Assembly: GCA_020091685.1 (NCBI GenBank)
Contig: CM034604.1
Coordinates: forward strand, 9,170,519-9,234,518
DNA from: Lutjanus erythropterus
Taxonomy: Eukaryota; Chordata; Actinopteri; Lutjaniformes; Lutjanidae
Direction of reading: 5' to 3'
Length of the DNA stretch: 64,000 nucleotides
The notes under the pieces were generated by a model. The model was not told the DNA's origin, did not search any database, and worked only from the letters and a program-made list of their open reading frames with translations. The first letter of the stretch is position 1; the number at the start of each line of letters is the position of its first letter. Positions 24,000 to 36,662 of the stretch are shown here, piece after piece. Position numbers and translations under genes: made by a program.

Positions 24000-25430
24000 T
24001 ATTATTTTAACATGTGAAACTTTAATATATGGTGATCTTTATGCTTGCCTGCAGACAATTTTGTCTTTACAGCTGACCTGTGCACTAAAGAAAAGACTAT
24101 GAGGTTATGTCAGCATTTAGTTGAATTAATTAGTACAGTGTATTGTACAGTTAAAGCTGTCTCTATTTTCCATATACATAACAAATTACATGGTTCCTCC
24201 CAGGAAACGTCTTGAAAATTAGAAGCAAATTATTCTAAAAATGATGAAGCAGTAGAATAAAACGCTATCCCTGTCTCTTATACTGTACACTGAATTGGAG
24301 TGACATCTCTAAAATGAGTATTGGCTTATGACTCATGCACACAGTTCCAGGGCACATTAGAAATCAGAACGACAGTAAATCATAGATTTATGACAAGAAG
24401 GTCACAGTCAATTCACATCAAAGAGATGAGCAGAGACGCTGTTAAATGTTTACATGACAGTATGTCTGTCTCTGGATTCCTTGTTGGTGGTTTCAGCTGA
24501 ATAAATCATGCCAACAGCAAAATGGATTGTGACAGTGACAATTGGTAGCTTGCTGTTGCATTTGACTGTGAATAGAACAGCACATCAAGATGCAAATTGG
24601 GCCAGATAATTTGGAGCTAGCATATATGTTGAGATGGAAATGTACACATGCAAACGTATCCCGCAATTAATGATTGTCCAACAAATCTTTGATACAATAA
24701 AACAAGGCAAGTCTGTCACTCTGTCTCTAAGCTATGATTTTGTCCACATGCTGAGCAAAAACAAAAAAAAAAACAAGAAATGAAGAGTAAATGTGTAAGG
24801 AATGGATTAAACTGTGTGTTTGTCAGCTCTGATGTAAACTGCTAATGGCTAGGTAACCTGCTAGCAGCATTGTGCTCCTTCAGAGGCCAAGAGTAAGTTG
24901 GGGTTGGGGGCGTTACTTTAATAGTGTAGTCCAATACAGCTACAAATTACGTGTTAAAAAATATAGTCAGTAACCTAATCCAAGTATCACAATATTAAAG
25001 TAATTTAACCTGATTACTTTATGTTAGTGCTGGATTATTTCTTATGTTAGCGTCTTTTTCTGTGTATTTAACATTAGTGGTTGGTCTGTGTAGATTAAGT
25101 TAGCATTTGGTCTTATCTGTAAATGTTTATTTGAGACAAGATCATGGCAGAATCCTCACCGAGTAAAAGCATTTTCTTGCGCCCTTTTAATTTCATCAAT
25201 AGCTGAAAGTCTGACATTTATTCCTGTGTGGTCACTGTTTCTTTTTCTCTTCTTAGCTTCCTCCATCGCCGTCCTCTTTGGTTCTGGCACTACATCCATA
25301 CTCCCTCATTTTGAAGCTGTTATTTTAAGGTAGAATAGTTACATAACAGGGTTTTAATAAAAGCCTTGTTCAAGACTAATGAGGCTTTTCCATGGTCACT
25401 CATGGTTGTGCTGAGCTGCACTGTTTTACA
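24000..25430. other. Non-coding stretch
   Basis: No exon is recognised. 24900-25040 carries GCGTTACTTTAATAGTG and TAACCTGATTACTTTATG, reminiscent of a fish repeat rich in TTACTTTAA words, but only a fragment is visible. Confidence 0.45.
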
Positions 25431-25826
25431 TTTCCATCGGCACTTATGGCACACCAAGCTGTGCTGAGTTGCACAAGGTGGACTTCCTCTGGAGTGGGGC
25501 CAAAGCAAACTCTACCTGTCTCACAGTGTGGGCTGCGGTGATGTCTCCTCTTGTGCGGCAAACCCATTACTTGACCGGACTGTAGTTTGAAGTTTAGTTT
25601 CTCTCCTGTGTCACTATTTTTAACATACTGGTATCTGCCTTATTTGACTGTTTTGTGTTCACTTTCAGCATGACAGGAGTTGTGTTACGTTACTGCGGAT
25701 GAATACCCAACATTTCCTGGTTTTGCTGCTTCATAATAAAAGCTTTTGAAAAACAAAATAACAGGTGTGTGAACTGTATAGGAGATAAAGTAGTCCACTC
25801 ATGCTAAGCTAATGTGTGTGGAAAAG
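25431..25826. mobile_element. TTTCCA-ended MITE-like repeat, copy 1 of 2
   Basis: The left end reads TTTCCATCGGCACTTATGGC and the right end reads GTGTGTGGAAAA, short inverted ends. The core words GTTCACTTTCAGC, CTGCGGATGAATACCCAACA and GCTTCATAATAAAAGCTTTT match 48152-48240 closely. The two copies agree through about 230 bp of the interior, so this is a family, not a chance match. No coding capacity is seen. Confidence 0.65.
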
Positions 25827-27879
25827 GGGTATAATACATCAGCTGTGTGAAAGCTGCTGTAAACACTCATCCCAGATGCTATTTTATCAGAGTTCAGGGT
25901 AACGTTAGCGGCTTTGTCCTGCTCTTAATTGGACTTGGAGAAGTTGACCTGATGTATGTTTGGAATTGCTGAGGATGCCAACCTTTTACTTGCGACATGT
26001 AAGTTTTTGCCTTTACACTGAACACATAACGTACACAGAGTGTTGCAGAACAGATGATGATGCAAAATAAAATGTTGAGCTTTTCTTAGGACCCAGCACA
26101 GACAACGCTGTGAAACTAACTTTTCCACTGAGTTTGTATAACATGGGTAAGTTAACATCCACAGATTTCAGTAGGCTATGTAAGGGATAAAGTAACTAAG
26201 CAATATGCTGAGCATATGCACCACTTCACAGGCCTGGTGTCGCCGGTTCTGTTGATGGTGGAAGTGTAGTGTTGCAGCAGTCGCGCTGTGAATGGTCTGC
26301 ATATGTTATGTGTTCAGTGGAGTGGTGTTAGTCTTTTCTACAGAACATTACACAGTGTTGACTGAGCATCATGCAGACATTAAAGAGTTTTCAACCAACT
26401 CACCAATGTTAATTGGCAAGCTCACTACAGTGGATAAAATCTGCCAGCAACGTTATCCAACAAAACTGACAGTTGCTGCCTTTTTTTTTGTCTGCCACTG
26501 ACCTGACAAAGACTTCTGGGATGTCAGTTGGCATCCGCTTTTCTATCCAATGCAACATCCTAACATGGTTTTGTGTGGTTGTGAGGCTTTGATCAACTGT
26601 AGTAATGAAAACAGCCTTCATTCTGTCCTGAATGAACAGGAAGTGCTATTGTTAAACTGAATGATGGATAAATTGTGTGACTAGATAAAGAGCCTGTCTC
26701 ACCAAACTGTAACCTTCCCATCATCATGAAGTCTGCATTTCAGCAGCCAGTTCTCCCTCTCACTCTCGTTTCTCCGTGTCTGTCTGTAATTACAGCAGCT
26801 GTTCCCCTGGTGCATCTACTCTCATGAGAGCCCTCATTCACAATTCCGCGTCAAATTAGACTCGTGTGTGATTAGATCTGGAAATGTGGTGGTGTGGCGC
26901 TGCACACATTAGCTGTCAGGATCAATCAGGGTGATGTCTGGCCTTCTCAACATGCGCGGCTGTGTTTTCCCAACACAAAGTGTCTATTTATAATGTATGT
27001 TTGGCATGTGTTTGACACAAACAAAGCGAAAGACAGGGACAAGCATTTATGTCTGTAACTGAGTTGTTACTGCTGCTGAAAACCCAACATGCAGAGTCAA
27101 ACCGAGATGTGTATGGAGAAGGGTGAATAGTACCACTTTTTGGTTCAAGAGCTGAAGTTGGATGGAGCCCGGTTCAAGCAGCACGAGCAGGACGCAGTTT
27201 GTGGCCAATTTGTCCCGCTCCAGCTGATTGGACGGCCGGGTGAAAAGTGACAGTGATGAGTATGGTGTTCAAAAATAGCACTGGCAGCAGGAGAAAACAC
27301 TTTGGTGGACACAGTCCCTTACAGTGTATGTGTTTAATCACAGGTCCGGATTTGTCTTGGAGATAATTGTGGGTTACAGGTCAGTTAGGTGCTTAGCTTT
27401 GCGGGTTTGGGAAAGTGAACCAGTGCAGGACTCTGGGGCAAAGCACAGCCTGTTGTGTTTATGCAGATTATTACAAGTTGAACACTTACTACCAGCTTTG
27501 GTTTGACTTGTGCTTGATAACCAGCAGAGGTAGCTAAATTAAATACTGTTGACTGCTAGTTACCCAAGGAGAATCATGAGAAGTTCCTGGTTATTTATTT
27601 ATTTATTTTACTTTTATTGCCTAAGTGATGAATAAGAAAACAAATGATGATGATGATTGTTATCATCATTATTAGTAAATACATTAATGATGCAAACCTC
27701 ATACAGTTGTATGAGCAAGCAAGCGAACAAATTATAGGATTGGTATCAAAGTTACATTTTAATAGACCAAATGCAACTACTCATCAAACACCATTACGCA
27801 ACATCAAATACCAACACAATCTCTCTTGAGGTTTGTCAAATACAGTAAGTTGGTCAGTGGCCCGACACTTCAAACTATG
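25827..27879. other. Non-coding stretch, candidate regulatory block at 26770-26990
   Basis: No exon is recognised. 26770-26990 is complex and unique-looking (ATTCCGCGTCAAATTAGACT, GTGTGTGATTAGATCTGG, CATTAGCTGTCAGGATCAAT) and stands out from its surroundings as a possible conserved non-coding element. 27590-27610 is a short (TTTA)n tract, and 27640-27665 is ATG-rich. Confidence 0.4.
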
Positions 27880-28030
27880 ACACAGTAATTACTTTCAAAA
27901 TAAAGGCATAAAACTACTCGGTTAGGTTTAGGAAAAGATCATGGTTTGGGTTTATAGTCAAATATGTAGTTACATAAATTAATTTATGACACATGTAAGT
28001 TAAGGTACCAAACTCAAGTTAGGGAACTTT
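27880..28030. repeat. GGTTAGGTTTAGGAAAAGATC repeat, copy 1
   Basis: The words AAAACTACTCGGTTAGGTTT, GGAAAAGATCATGGTTTGGG, TTACATAA and CATGTAAGTTAAGGTACC match 44237-44350 in order. The first word is the inverse of the minisatellite unit at 21828-22040, so the three loci are probably related. The flanking 28031-28260 may belong to the same element, but I have no second copy to prove it. Confidence 0.6.
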
Positions 28031-31000
28031 CTCATGGAATACAAGCCTGTTAGGCCAAAGTCCTGTTTGTTTGACAATCCATCCAGCACACTACCTCAAA
28101 TGCAGACTTTCTCACTCTTTACTGCGATCTGACTTTGACGGCACATCAAAACATCAGAGGGGCGTCTCCAGATGTGACGCTAGAGGAGAACCTACAGTGT
28201 CATAGTCTGAAGTGTAGATGCACCGACCAAGCCGCAGTATTTGGCATGTCGGGAGTGAGAACGAGTTGTGTGCCAGAGGTTAAACATATAAATCTGACAT
28301 AACCTCCCTTAAATTGGTCATAATTATTATTAGCAGGAGCAGCTGAAGCTGCACAGGTGGAAAACCTGGCCAAAGATTAATCTTACAGAGTATTTTACAG
28401 GTCGATATGAATGCAGGAGAGGTAACTCACCTTTGAAAAGCTCTACATGCCCCACATAAGCAGCTGCTTGTGCTTTCAGTTATATAACCCTTAAAAACTG
28501 TTTTACTGATTTTATAAAATATGAAATTTGTTTTGATACAGAGGTGGAGATGTTTGCCAACTAAGTTGCACATTTTATATTATACCAGGCTGGGATCATC
28601 TTATTGTACAACCAACAAAAGTTGTAATCAATACAAGATTAAATTTTTGTGTGTTCGAACTTGAGAAAGTAGCTCAGGCTGTTACAAGCTGTTAAAATTA
28701 ATTACATGAAAAAGATCAATTGTACAAATAAACCAAAGTACCTCCTTAATCTGAGTAAAGACTTTGTACAAGTAAGATGTGAGGAAAGATATTCACGCCA
28801 AACTTTTCCCACAGTCTCCACTAATGAAAACTGCTCTGACGTATTGGAGCATGATGATCTTTATGTACCACGATGTCTTTTTAAAGGGAGGCTCATCTTT
28901 GTTCTTAATGGCTTTTGCCCTATTAGAACAAGTGAGGATCAAAAGTAGACAGCTCAATGGATCAATGGTGAAAATTTGGACCTCATGATGGATCAGTTTT
29001 TCACAATAAAAGTTCAAAAGAACACAACTTTTTGACTGTGATGGGTTTATAAACCTGAGAAATCAAGTCAAATGCAAAATAACTATTATTCAAATGTTAT
29101 AAAAGATCATTCACACCAACCTAAACCCTGTGGAACTAGAAATCAGTGTAGTAAATTGATGTTGTCTTGTCTTTCACTGAGTGTGTGCTACTTAAAGTGT
29201 CTTGAACAGCATGTTTTGTCTGAATCCTGAGAGAGGAAACGGCGACAAACCAGTTGGCTGTTCTGAAGATCCCTGCATGAGGGACAGTGTAAGACTAATC
29301 TGTTGTCTTATTTGAGATGTTGATTTCCCAGGTGTTATCAAGCTTTTTCTTCATTTCAAAAAATAAATTGTGCAAGAAATAATCTGTAGTTTTTTTAAAT
29401 TTTAATATAAAATTTGAGCTTGTTTACTTCAGTGGGGCATGGGGTCCTCCAGGGACTCGAAACTTTTACATTAGATACTAATGACAAACTTTGGAGAACC
29501 CCAGGGAATGATACTGGGGCCCTTAATCTTCCTTTTTTTGTTATGATGTTTTGTCATGTTTTGTGCAGTATTTATGGTTCCCAGCAGATATTTCCTAATG
29601 ACTTTAGTGATCCTCAGACTTGTTCTCTTGTGTCACCATGGTCGACATTTTGACAACAGATATTGCATGGACATTCTTGGTCTCCACAGGATGAGTTGAA
29701 ATCAGGTTGGGGACCCCCTGATTCTACATCTAACCTCAGCTGTACTATGTGTTAAGTACTCCTGTGACTAGCACATGTGAAGGGTGAAATTCTACCTGTT
29801 CCTCAACCTATCGATCGGTCGGTGGAGGAGATAAAACTCCAAATTATCTCTGGATTAACTAAATCAGTGACCGTGCACTGAGTGACTCTACCTGCAAGCC
29901 TAAATCGGTGCTAATCAAAGTTAGACAAGTTTGTCGAGTAAATGAATTCCTGTGGTTTGACCATTTCACAGGTAGCTATTGTTAATGGTACCATGTCTAC
30001 TGAGTACATTTATACACAGCAACAACACAAATACACACAACAAACAACAAACCTAATGCAACTCATGCTGCAGCATAAACTTCCACAAAAAGCAGCACGA
30101 AAAACAGGTACCAGCATCCAACCCGCATCTCTCTTGACTAGGTTGTCATCAAATGAGGTTTACCATCACATGATTTCTTTTGACTGTTCCTCAATATTAC
30201 AACATGAGTCCAACATCTCCCCAGCCATGTGGGGTAGCCACAATAGCCGTGCAACATGGTTCAACAGGATAACCTACCTAAAATAACATGAAACACAGTT
30301 TGAAGTCAGGCCACAGACAGCCAGTATGGATCTACCATGGAGATCATCTGATTTCAGGATCCGATCTGGTGGCAGGCATTAAGAACAGCTTTATAGAAAT
30401 AGCCAATCTTCTGGCCTCATTTGCTTAAGTAGATCATATAAAGACATGTGTAATAAATTGAGACTGTTTCATAACTGTTAAAAACTCCTTGAAGTAGCTT
30501 TAACTAGCGACAGAACATGCATATTGTGCCTTTAAACCAATCCCTTAGCTTTGCTGTCCCAATTGCCCCATAATAATACCTAACCTCAGTCTGAAGGCCA
30601 CACTGTAGGCTTCTTTTTCCAGACAAGACTCATTTAAAATATCTCTCATTGATTTGACTTCTTTAATGATACACACTTTATTCTGAAAAGTCACCCGGGA
30701 AGCTGTCCTCGCTGATAAAAGAGCTCACCAGAGGGTGGCACTTTTATAGATGATTTAAGTTACTTACTTATAGATGAGTCAGTGGTGAACAAACTCCTGT
30801 TGGTGGTTTGGGGTTTGTTTTAGACCCACAGCTGCAGTAACAAAGGAGAAATACTGCAAGTGACATTTAACAGAAAAATCCATACAGATGACTCAGTTCT
30901 GCTGGATAGAGAAATAGTTTGTGTGTGTGATGTGTGCATTTATCTGCTTTGCTCTGGTAATGCTTAGACATTTTTAGGTGTTAGTTTTACAACATAAAAT

Positions 31001-31954
31001 ATTGTAATTTTGGCTTTTAATGTTCCAGATAATTCTTCTGTAGCTCTGTAAAGCCTAACTAAAAGGCCTTGCTTCAACACAGGCAATATTTTATTCCAAC
31101 TGTACCACCTGGTGTTGTGTTTATTAAGTTTATTTATTTTGTCTTCCTCCTAATCTCCCTGCTGATCAGTCTTCCTGCCAGTTTGCTCATAACTTATTGA
31201 AAGCACATTATAAGCCCATTACTGGAGCATTATTTTAATTATAATAGGAACAAGATACGACAATAATACCTGCATTTGTTATTGTGATTACGGGCACGAC
31301 GGTGAGGCTGTCAGCGACTCACAGTGAGAAACACCGTGTCTCTGTGTGTCCTCATACGTTTCAGCCATGTTTCATAATCATGTGGAAACAGCCAGGAGCA
31401 GCTGTGCATCCACATCCCCCCACCCCCAACTTTCCTTTCAGTCTCCCTCCCCATGTGTTTTCACCGCTTTGTTTGCCAGAGAGTACTTTTTCAAAATGTC
31501 AAAGTCTCGTTTCCAGATTGTCCACTGGCGCAAGAAATGAAAAGACAAGGAAAGATAGTACACAGCTCATTACGATGGAACGTAATAAAAATAAGAAGTG
31601 TGTGACAATACATTGATTTTCTTCACTACATTACATAGTGCCTTACCTTTTTATCACTTGAGGTAATAATTCACCACATATAAATATGTAAACAAGCTGA
31701 ATTGGGTAAATTCAAGTAAACCACAGTTGCTAAAGTTAGACCAAATTAAATCGCCACACAGAGATGGGGTGGCCCAAGTGTCACAGTTAAAAGAAAAGTG
31801 ACATAAAACGATGCCCTTGCTGTGTGAGGACTCTGGTTAGGTCTTTTGAAGCTGTGGAAATGTTTGATGATGAATTGTATAATGACTAATGGGAATCCCT
31901 GATGAATAAAGATATCCGCATGTGCTTCCAAACAATGTGGAGCTTGTCACATTT
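28031..31954. other. Long non-coding stretch with a possible RT scrap
   Basis: No host exon is recognised. 29499-29540 translates on the plus strand to PQGMILGPLIFLFLL, which resembles the PQGS-x-LGPLLF motif of LINE reverse transcriptases but is flanked by stops. 29800-29830 has the local palindrome CTATCGATCGGTCGG. Opposed short frames at 28706-29017 and the 114-codon frame at 29942-30286 show no domain. Confidence 0.45.
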
Positions 31955-32125
31955 GCATTACACTGTGCATTACAATTTACACTTTCATTTAGCAGAAGCT
32001 TTTATCCAACAGAAACGTACATCTGAGGGCTGACACAACAGCAGAAAGGATCTCGTCAGGAGAGAAGAACATGGCAACAGGCAGTGCAAGAGGAACTGCA
32101 CTGAGTGCATAGGATGCATTGGGTG
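31955..32125. repeat. Fish dispersed repeat fragment
   Basis: The words TTTCATTTAGCAGAAGCTTT, TATCCAACAGAAACGTACAT and AGGAACTGCACTGAGTGCAT match a common fish repeat whose usual form is CATTTAGCAGA-CTTTTATCCAAAGCGACTTACA. It abuts the simple repeat and LINE remnant that follow, so it may be part of the same insertion. Confidence 0.55.
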
Positions 32126-32127
32126 TT

Positions 32128-32174
32128 TATATATATATATATACTGCATATATACACACACACACACACACACA
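32128..32174. repeat. (AT)n-(AC)n compound microsatellite
   Basis: (TA)8 at 32128-32142 and (AC)11 at 32153-32174 with a short spacer. The tract lies exactly at the 3' limit of the minus-strand LINE remnant and may have grown from its tail. Confidence 0.93.
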
Positions 32175-32560
32175 TACGTATTTGTCTTTAGTCTTTTCTT
32201 AAAGACTGACAGAGACTAGCTAGTGAATTTGGGCCCTGTTGTGGTGGTAAAATCAGAATCCAGAATGAGGGAGTTCAGGGAGGCTGCAGCTGTTTTAGTT
32301 GCTGTATTGTGGGCAAGTGTCATGGCTTTGAATTTGACGAGGGCAGCAACTGGAAGCTAGTGGCTTGCGGCGAAGCCTGCCAGTAAGGAGCTGCAGTAGT
32401 CAATGTCTGATATTATGAGGTCAGGTAGGGTCTGATCTTCCTGATGTTGTACAGGGAAAATCAACACGACTGAGCAATCAAGGCCATGAGAACCTTGCAG
32501 GTTACTTTCGGGCAGACTTTGTGGGTGTGAGCTTGATTCAAGCTGCATTATTGCCTTATA
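32175..32560 (-). pseudogene. L2-type LINE reverse transcriptase remnant
   Basis: Reading the minus strand from about 32460 downward gives, in alternating frames, FSLYNIRKIRPYL, ISDIDYCSSLLAGFAASH, LPVAALVKFKAMTLAHNTAT and finally LSVFKKRLKTNT at 32178-32215. In this order they match the end of the RT domain and the C-terminal region of L2/Maui-like fish LINEs (consensus features: YNIR-IRP, DYCNSLLAG, LPVAARI-FK, FK-LKTH). Several frameshifts separate the blocks, and the 5' portion is absent, as is usual for 5'-truncated LINE insertions. It is inactive. Confidence 0.85.
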
Positions 32561-33039
32561 TTTTACTATAACATGAGCAAATCTTAGCTAGGTAGCCGGT
32601 TTTGACTGTTGATTGAAGTCTGTGCAAGTGCAAGTCGCAGTTCCATCCACTACTGTTATGCAAATATGAGCAGTTGGGTGCATCACTCCACTGGGGTGCC
32701 ATTGCAGGAGAAGAGAGCACAAGAAAGTGACTTAATTAAAAGAGCTCCATTCAAATCTCAAATGATATTAAACATTGTAGAAAATGGGCCACTAGTATTA
32801 ATTTAAGGAACATTAATGGATGCGATGTCTCAGTATGATGTCTTTGTAGTCTCTTCAGTGGAAGCTTCGCTGACAGTGTGGTCACATATTTCATGTGCAG
32901 TCTTTGTTGCATGTACTTTTTATTGATACACCAACTTTTCCACCTCAGCCAAATGTAAAAACTATTGTTTTCAATTTTTTTCAGTTTTTGAATTTGAAAT
33001 GAGCATAGGCTGGCAACACACTTACTGTGTACCTTATCT
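32561..33039. other. Non-coding stretch
   Basis: No gene or repeat is recognised. The 112-codon minus frame at 32751-33089 shows no domain and runs into the repeat that follows. Confidence 0.5.
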
Positions 33040-33235
33040 ACCAGTGGTGGGAGTAAGTCATCCATGTGCAAGTCACAAGAAAGTCTCAAGCAACTCGCAA
33101 GTTACTGTGGTGAGAATCAAGCAAGTCAAGTCCCTGCTATAAGTCAAATGAGTCACAGGTCAAGTTATGCCAAGTCATACAAAATTCTGATGATCTAGTC
33201 CAGTATCCACATTTCAATCAGTTAAAAGACAGTGG
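33040..33235. repeat. CAAGTCA-rich fish repeat
   Basis: CCAGTGGTGGGAGTAAGTCA is followed by many CAAGTCA/AAGTCAC words (GCAAGTCACAAGAAAGTCTC, AATCAAGCAAGTCAAGTCCC, TGAGTCACAGGTCAAGTTAT). This is the typical look of an abundant fish repeat made of short, degenerate CAAGTC units. Confidence 0.6.
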
Positions 33236-33239
33236 TCAT

Positions 33240-33690
33240 GAAAAGCTAAGTTTTATTTCCACTACCGGACCCAAATGCACGACGCAGACAGGACACAAGA
33301 GGAGGGGGTGAATATTAATGGATATATATTGCAGGGGTGAAGGGGGAATGGAGGTGGCAGAGAGAAGGCAATGAAGAAGTGCTGGAGATAGCAGAGGGGT
33401 AACAGGCTGAGCACAAGCAGACAGGGGGATGAGCTTGGTTCTGAAGCACAGGGAAAAAAACTCCATAAACTCAGAGGCAACACCAGGAAAATAGATACAG
33501 GTGAGCTGACTGGGAGTGGTGGTGAGATGATTCCAGAGAGGTGAGGATGGAGCAGAGCCGGGGAGGAGCCAGGAGACTGGAGAGGGAACACCACACCCAC
33601 AAGACAAAGACAGACAAGAGACACAGGGGGAGAGGGAAAACACTGGGAGATAACAGGAAGCACTGCCACGGCCATGACACACCACTCTAA
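33240..33690. repeat. Purine-rich dispersed repeat
   Basis: The + strand is strongly GA-rich, with landmarks GGTGAGCTGACTGGGAGTGG, GGAGCCAGGAGACTGGAGAG, ACACCACACCCACAAGACAA, GGGGGAGAGGGAAAACACTG and GATAACAGGAAGCACTGCCA. The ordering fits a fish repeat that ends in CAGGAAG-CTG-CA-GGCCATGACA. The Ser/Pro/Leu-rich minus frames of 137 and 156 codons over it are compositional artefacts. Confidence 0.45.
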
Positions 33691-34544
33691 CGCTGAAGCG
33701 TATCAATCTTTAGGACCTCTAAAGACATTAAGAGGAGGTGTGAAGTCATGTATTACTGCCGGGTGTGAACAGTGTTCTTAGTTGTCACTTTCCACTCTGT
33801 CTTTTTAAATCCCTCTCTCTGCTGTGAATCATTAAAGTGAACCAAAATACATCTTCACAAATAAATGTCTAAATTTTCATACTCTGTTGCTGATTGATGT
33901 TACACAATCATGATTCATCCTACTGTATCCTGAGTTCATTAAAGCTTGAACATTTCCTATTCCAAGCACAAAGTTTCATAATCCTCCACAGCACAGTGAT
34001 GCGTTTTCTGTTTTGTCTGCTGTGATTGCAATTTGACCATAACAAAGAAAACCAAGTAGCAAGAATGAACAGTTTTTTTTGTTGTGAGACAAAAAGCGGC
34101 ATCAGCAGGGCAGTGCAGGCATTACATGTGAGTTACAGTATGTTTTGAATGACTGTCAGTAGTGGCTTCAACTAAGAGGAATATAAGGCAGTTTTAGGGG
34201 TTTGGGTTTAGATCTTTGACTTTGCAGTACCAGTTGGATGAAGTCAGATCGAGTCTTAGTAAGAGTACAGTCCGACAAGAGTGGGGTCTTTGTTTTAGAC
34301 CTGAGCTTAATCTGTAATATTCATTTCATGCAAAAATGCTGAAAATTCACCCAAAACTAATCTGCAGTCTGAGTTAGGCAAATCAAGTGGTTACCCTCAT
34401 CCTGGCAGTCGCATGTAGGTTTATTGTTCTGACCCAACAACAAACCTGCATGTTACCATAGCATATCCATCTGTCATGGTTCAGCAAGGACACACATTGG
34501 GGGGGGAAGGGAATTTCATGTGGAAGATATTCACATTATTTGGT
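33691..34544. other. Non-coding stretch
   Basis: No gene or clear repeat is recognised. Short TTAAGAGG- and AAGTC-type words at the start may be repeat debris. Confidence 0.5.
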
Positions 34545-34690
34545 GCCATACCATCGCTCTGATGGCCCAATAGTCTGAAAAATGTCCCACTGGAACAAAG
34601 GCTCATTTGTCCAGCAGCCAAGTGTCCCAAAATCAGATGCCCATTGCATTAAAGCCCCATTGCTCCCGACACCAAGCAAGGTGGTTTTCT
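34545..34690. repeat. Degenerate short-unit repeat (CCCATTG words)
   Basis: A run of CATTTGTCC, GTGTCCCAAAATCAGATGCC, CATTGCATTAAAGCCCCATT and GCTCCCGACACC reads like degenerate units of a CCCATT-x-TCC-GA type found in some fish repeats. The unit length is about 17-20 bp but not regular. Confidence 0.4.
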
Positions 34691-35784
34691 CACCAGTTTT
34701 GACTCCCAGCATCCCAGGACTGAATCATGGCTAATGGAGCTAACAGCTGTTAGAGGTTAGCTAAGTACCTTTAGAAACAAGTATAGCTATCTTTCTGTCA
34801 GGAAACTCTGTAAACAACCACAGCACTGCAGCTGTGCCCACAAACAACAACTAACTGTGACTTTAACAAGCCACCTGTCCATCAGAAAACAAGAGGAACC
34901 AGAGGATATTTCCCATAAAATATGATCCAGTTTCACCTAAATCAGTGAATAAAGTTATAAGGTTTTACTTGGTACAATGAAGGAATTCTCCCTCCATACA
35001 TAAGAAAGAAGGCACTACACTGGACACAAAATTAGTGTACACCCTCGAGTGTAGGATGAGTCATCAACAGTTCCAAGAAAAGACAAACTCTGACATACCA
35101 TCACAAATATCCCAAAATACCTGAGCAACTTTCTTGTCATTGTTGACAAAAAAAGTGTAAAATCCCAGCCAATTCAGCACCATGGACAGGGCCAGCAGTC
35201 ACTGAACTAATAACTTCAGGGACAGTGTGTACTTTCAGAGCAATGGGCCAGTTTACATTATATTTCTATCTTTCTGATCTTGTTTTTCTGCATCAGATGA
35301 GATGATTTGGTCTTAAATTCTTGCCGTGACTTGGCAAAGAGACGTGGCAGCTGACCAGTCATAGCTTGTTGTCTTTCACACCTTCCATGGTGTTTATAGA
35401 TGATTGGCAGGGACCAACTTCACTACTCCACGTGACAGCTTCAACATCATTTCTGTTTTCCTTTGACGTGTTTACAGTTCTGTGCTTAAGAGCACTTAGT
35501 GCTCCTGTGGGTAAAGCAAAAAAAACAACAAAACAAAACAAAAAAACTTTTTGTCAGGGCCCCATGTGGTGTCCCAGATGCTTTCTCAGTCATCTTCTGC
35601 TGTGACACAATATAGACGACAAAATGAGTCATTTTTGCATCTGAGCTTCAAACTTCAATGTTCCAAGTATCTTAATTGTCCATTACAGCAGCCAGGATCA
35701 TACAAAAAACACACACAAAACACTGGTGGACAGCCAACAAACAGGACACAGTTTACAGACTGGTTCAGAAGGATATTCTATATG
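34691..35784. other. Non-coding stretch
   Basis: No gene is recognised. A/C homopolymer-rich words at 35517-35548 are simple sequence. The overlapping frames at 35359-35829 have no domain. Confidence 0.5.
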
Positions 35785-35930
35785 CAGAGGTTCTCAAAGT
35801 GTGGCCTGCGGGCCAGTGGCAGCCCTTAGAAACATTTTATGTGGCCCCAGAACATGACATGAAATGCAAGCATTACACTGTGTTCATGCCATGCCATTCC
35901 AATACTTTCACTTTTATTAACCTGCACCAA
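35785..35930. mobile_element. Possible hAT-type element fragment
   Basis: CAGAGGTTCTCAAAGTGTGG followed by CCTGCGGGCC resembles the start of hAT family elements (CAG-GGTTCTCAA-x-TGTGGCCCGCGGGCC). No matching right end is visible, so only the left part can be claimed, and the superfamily call rests on the terminal words. Confidence 0.5.
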
Positions 35931-36636
35931 ATCCAAAACTACTGAACACAAGGATCATTTTACTGGATTTGTTTGTATACTACATGGTACTGGGTTATTT
36001 TAATTAAATGTATTGAATACAGATACCCGGCCCTGCCTGTTGGACAACAGTTTAATAAAAAAGTGAGATAGAAAAGCCAACATGGAAAAAACACTGTATG
36101 GTTGAGGAGAAATAACCTGACACACCAGATGGTTTGTTACACTGAACTATCTGGCAAGTTGTCCTTAGAAATTGTTTGGAAAAGGGCAGGCACTTTCAAA
36201 AAAAAAACATTCAGCAGGTAATGGGATGGGCCATCCGTCTATCACATCTAACATGAGCTAACTTCAACCAATCAGATCAATGCATCCATGGACACTTCTC
36301 ACTGTTGTCACACCTAAAACCACACCCACAGATGCTGGGAGTCCCTCCTAGGATGCTGACTGGCTGCACCTCTTTTGTTGTGGACACAAACAGATAACTT
36401 CAAACCTGGCAAGACGGAATCACACGTAATCTTGTGAATCTAGCCTTGCAAGATAAGAGGAGAAAAAGGTATCTCAGGAAACATGTGTCTGTACCAATCA
36501 ACAATACAAAACATTAAAACTGACTCAATTAAACGTTTATAAAAAAGAGTCATCATCTAAGAGAACTCATTAAAAGAACACTTTTTTTGCATACTCTTAT
36601 TTTTGATGGATAGTATTTAATATTCTCACATAGATT
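35931..36636. other. Non-coding stretch
   Basis: No gene or repeat family is recognised. Confidence 0.5.
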
Positions 36637-36662
36637 ATGTGTGTGTGTGTGTGTGTGTGTGT
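36637..36662. repeat. (GT)13 microsatellite
   Basis: GT dinucleotides over about 26 bp. The Val-Cys frame on the plus strand and Thr-His frame on the minus strand are artefacts. Confidence 0.95.

Noticed and set aside
33236-33706. Ser/Pro/Leu-rich minus frames of 69-156 codons
   Set aside because: Three overlapping frames in different phases over a purine-rich repeat; compositional artefact.
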